DNA of 64,000 nucleotides from Chromatiales bacterium (lineage in GTDB: Bacteria > Pseudomonadota > Gammaproteobacteria > UBA6429). The translations under genes and the position numbers were made by a program. The DNA lies in NCBI GenBank assembly GCA_027076405.1, contig JALTJN010000379.1, forward strand, positions 1 through 64,000. The letters are read 5' to 3'. This document shows, piece by piece, positions 62,894 through 64,000 of this stretch. Below the pieces are notes generated by a model, which made no database searches, had not been told where the DNA came from, and saw only the letters and a program-made list of their open reading frames with translations. Every line of letters begins with the position of its first letter. Positions within the stretch are counted from its first letter, which is position 1.

Positions 62894-63364
62894 GTGATTG
62901 ATACAGAAGGATACAGAGCAAACGTTGGCATCATACTGGTGAATGTCGATGACAGCTTATTTTGGGCAAAACGGATAGGTGAAAACGCCTGGCAGTTTCC
63001 GCAAGGCGGAATTCATGAGTCTGAGTCTGCCGAGCAGGCTGTTTTTCGCGAGTTACAGGAAGAAGTCGGGGTAACTAAAGATTCGGTGGAGCTAATTGGT
63101 TCTACACAAGATTGGTTACGCTATGATATTCCTGAACATCTTATTCGACGCCATCAAACACCGTGCTGTATCGGGCAAAAGCAACGCTGGTTCCTATTAC
63201 GTTTTACCGGAAAAGAGTCTGATGTTTGTCTCAATGCCAGTGATAAACCCGAGTTTGATGAGTGGCGCTGGGTTGATCATTTAGAACCGCCACGTTCTGT
63301 TATTTCGTTTAAGCGCGGGGTTTATGCAGAAGCACTAAAAGAATTATTGCCATTATTAAACTAA
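62894..63364 (+). CDS. rppH: RNA pyrophosphohydrolase
   Basis: 156 residues from a GTG start (an ATG upstream at 62876 is stopped at once). The Nudix box runs from GGIHESES to FRELQEEVG. It removes pyrophosphate from 5' ends of mRNA and starts decay. GYRANVGIILVN and WQFPQGGI are typical. Confidence 0.95.
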   Translation: MIDTEGYRANVGIILVNVDDSLFWAKRIGENAWQFPQGGIHESESAEQAVFRELQEEVGVTKDSVELIGSTQDWLRYDIPEHLIRRHQTPCCIGQKQRWFLLRFTGKESDVCLNASDKPEFDEWRWVDHLEPPRSVISFKRGVYAEALKELLPLLN

Positions 63365-63461
63365 ATAGAAGTTGAGTCATTCCACTCAAATAATATATGA
63401 GCAGGAATCCAGTTTAATTTTTAAATGACATATAAATCGATAACCGGGTAACAATAATTAT

Positions 63462-64000
63462 ATGCTTGATATTTTGCGACGTATTGTTCAGGAAGTAAAT
63501 CTTGCCAATAACCTTGAGCAAGCGCTTAATATTATTGTTAATCGTGTAAAAAATATTACCAATGTTGATGTTTGTTCTGTTTTCTTAATCAATGAACATG
63601 ACAATGAATATGTCTTAATGGCAACCGACGGGTTAAATCCGGATGCGGTTGGTAAAGTAAGGCTGAAAGATGATGTCGGTCTGGTCAGTTTAGTTGGAAA
63701 ACGTGCAGAAGCCATTAACATTGCTGATGCAGTCAAACATCCCCGTTATCAACATTTCCCCGAAGTGAGTGAAGAAGCTTTCCATGGCTTTTTAGGCGTG
63801 CCTATTATTCATCACCGAAAAGTTTTAGGTGTGTTAGTCATTCAAAGCAGTGCCATTCAAAAATTCAGTGAAGATGATGAAACCTTTTTAATCACTGTTG
63901 CTGCTCAACTTGCAGCAGCTATTGTGCATGCAGAAGCGAGCGGTGGTATTAGTGGCTTAAAACAAAATAAATCAATTTTAACAAATGAATCAAAACCCAT
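63462..64000 (+). CDS. ptsP: phosphoenolpyruvate-protein phosphotransferase PtsP, N-terminal part (runs off the window)
   Basis: The frame is open from the ATG at 63462 to the right edge (179 codons). It encodes a GAF domain: MLDILRRIVQEVN, KNITNVDVCSVFLIN, GFLGVPIIHHRKVLGVLVIQ. This is the N-terminal sensor domain of EI-Ntr, the first enzyme of the nitrogen phosphotransferase system. The rppH-ptsP order supports the name. The catalytic part lies outside the window. Confidence 0.92.
   Translation, partial: MLDILRRIVQEVNLANNLEQALNIIVNRVKNITNVDVCSVFLINEHDNEYVLMATDGLNPDAVGKVRLKDDVGLVSLVGKRAEAINIADAVKHPRYQHFPEVSEEAFHGFLGVPIIHHRKVLGVLVIQSSAIQKFSEDDETFLITVAAQLAAAIVHAEASGGISGLKQNKSILTNESKP

Noticed and set aside
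1..64000. tRNA, rRNA, integrase or intact insertion sequence
   Set aside because: None was recognised on either strand; gaps are short or filled by REP-like palindromes and regulatory sequence.

Overview
The window reads as a contiguous piece of an AT-rich gammaproteobacterial chromosome, most likely from a sulfur-oxidising bacterium. The class assignment rests on synteny. The order rpsT / murJ-ribF-ileS-lspA-fkpB-ispH / pilE-pilY2-pilY1-pilX-pilW-pilV-fimT / thiO is essentially that of Pseudomonas aeruginosa, and the right end (HAD phosphatase / rppH / ptsP) is another classical gammaproteobacterial neighbourhood. The sulfur-oxidiser reading rests on a small exported Gly/Asn/Tyr/Trp-rich protein at 2857-3309 that resembles the sulfur globule envelope proteins of Chromatiaceae. 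The genus cannot be fixed from the sequence. No rRNA, tRNA, CRISPR array, integrase or intact insertion sequence was seen.

Layout. (1) 1-8435, plus strand: the 3' end of an RND efflux permease with a lysine-rich tail, two exported low-complexity proteins, the sulfur-globule-like protein behind its own promoter region (simple repeat plus perfect palindrome), then a tight run of an exported protein, a ParA ATPase, three single-span membrane proteins (TPR; Met-heptad coiled coil; Gln/Tyr-rich), a DUF302 protein and a two-span membrane protein. This is the least explained locus. (2) 8478-25347: housekeeping genes and the complete minor-pilin/PilY1 operon. (3) 25427-27893: a Fur-family regulator, a PilZ-like protein and a REPIN-like repeat. 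(4) 27904-31162: nadC and a DUF1538/DUF1538/P-II-like/CBS operon. (5) 31169-40280: ampD-ampE followed by late cobalamin genes (cobU, cobT, cobC, cobS, cobQ, cbiB, cobD, btuF). (6) 40282-48862: assorted genes, including a DUF6502/DUF5666 pair with twin operator-like palindromes, an MFS transporter, and a histidine kinase paired with a periplasmic binding protein. (7) 49291-58765, minus strand: a cobalamin uptake and assembly operon behind a cobalamin riboswitch (btuB-tonB-pduO-btuF2-cobO-cbiA-bluB-truncated cobT paralogue) plus btuC-btuD. (8) 58911-62038: an Hpt/pseudo-receiver protein, a second ParA and a chemoreceptor, two of them behind sigma-28-like promoters. (9) 62052-64000: HAD phosphatase, rppH and the start of ptsP.

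How the genes work together. The cobalamin genes cover import (BtuB/TonB/BtuF/BtuCD), adenosylation (two unrelated enzyme types), amidation (CbiA, CobQ), the aminopropanol arm (CobD, CbiB), the lower ligand (BluB, CobT) and the nucleotide loop (CobU, CobS, CobC). No corrin-ring genes are in the window. The 1-8435 cluster may be an envelope module that builds or positions periplasmic sulfur globules. That is an inference from gene order and composition, not something the sequence proves. Dispersed GTAG-type REP hairpins and CCCTCTCCC-type palindromes sit in several of the gaps.
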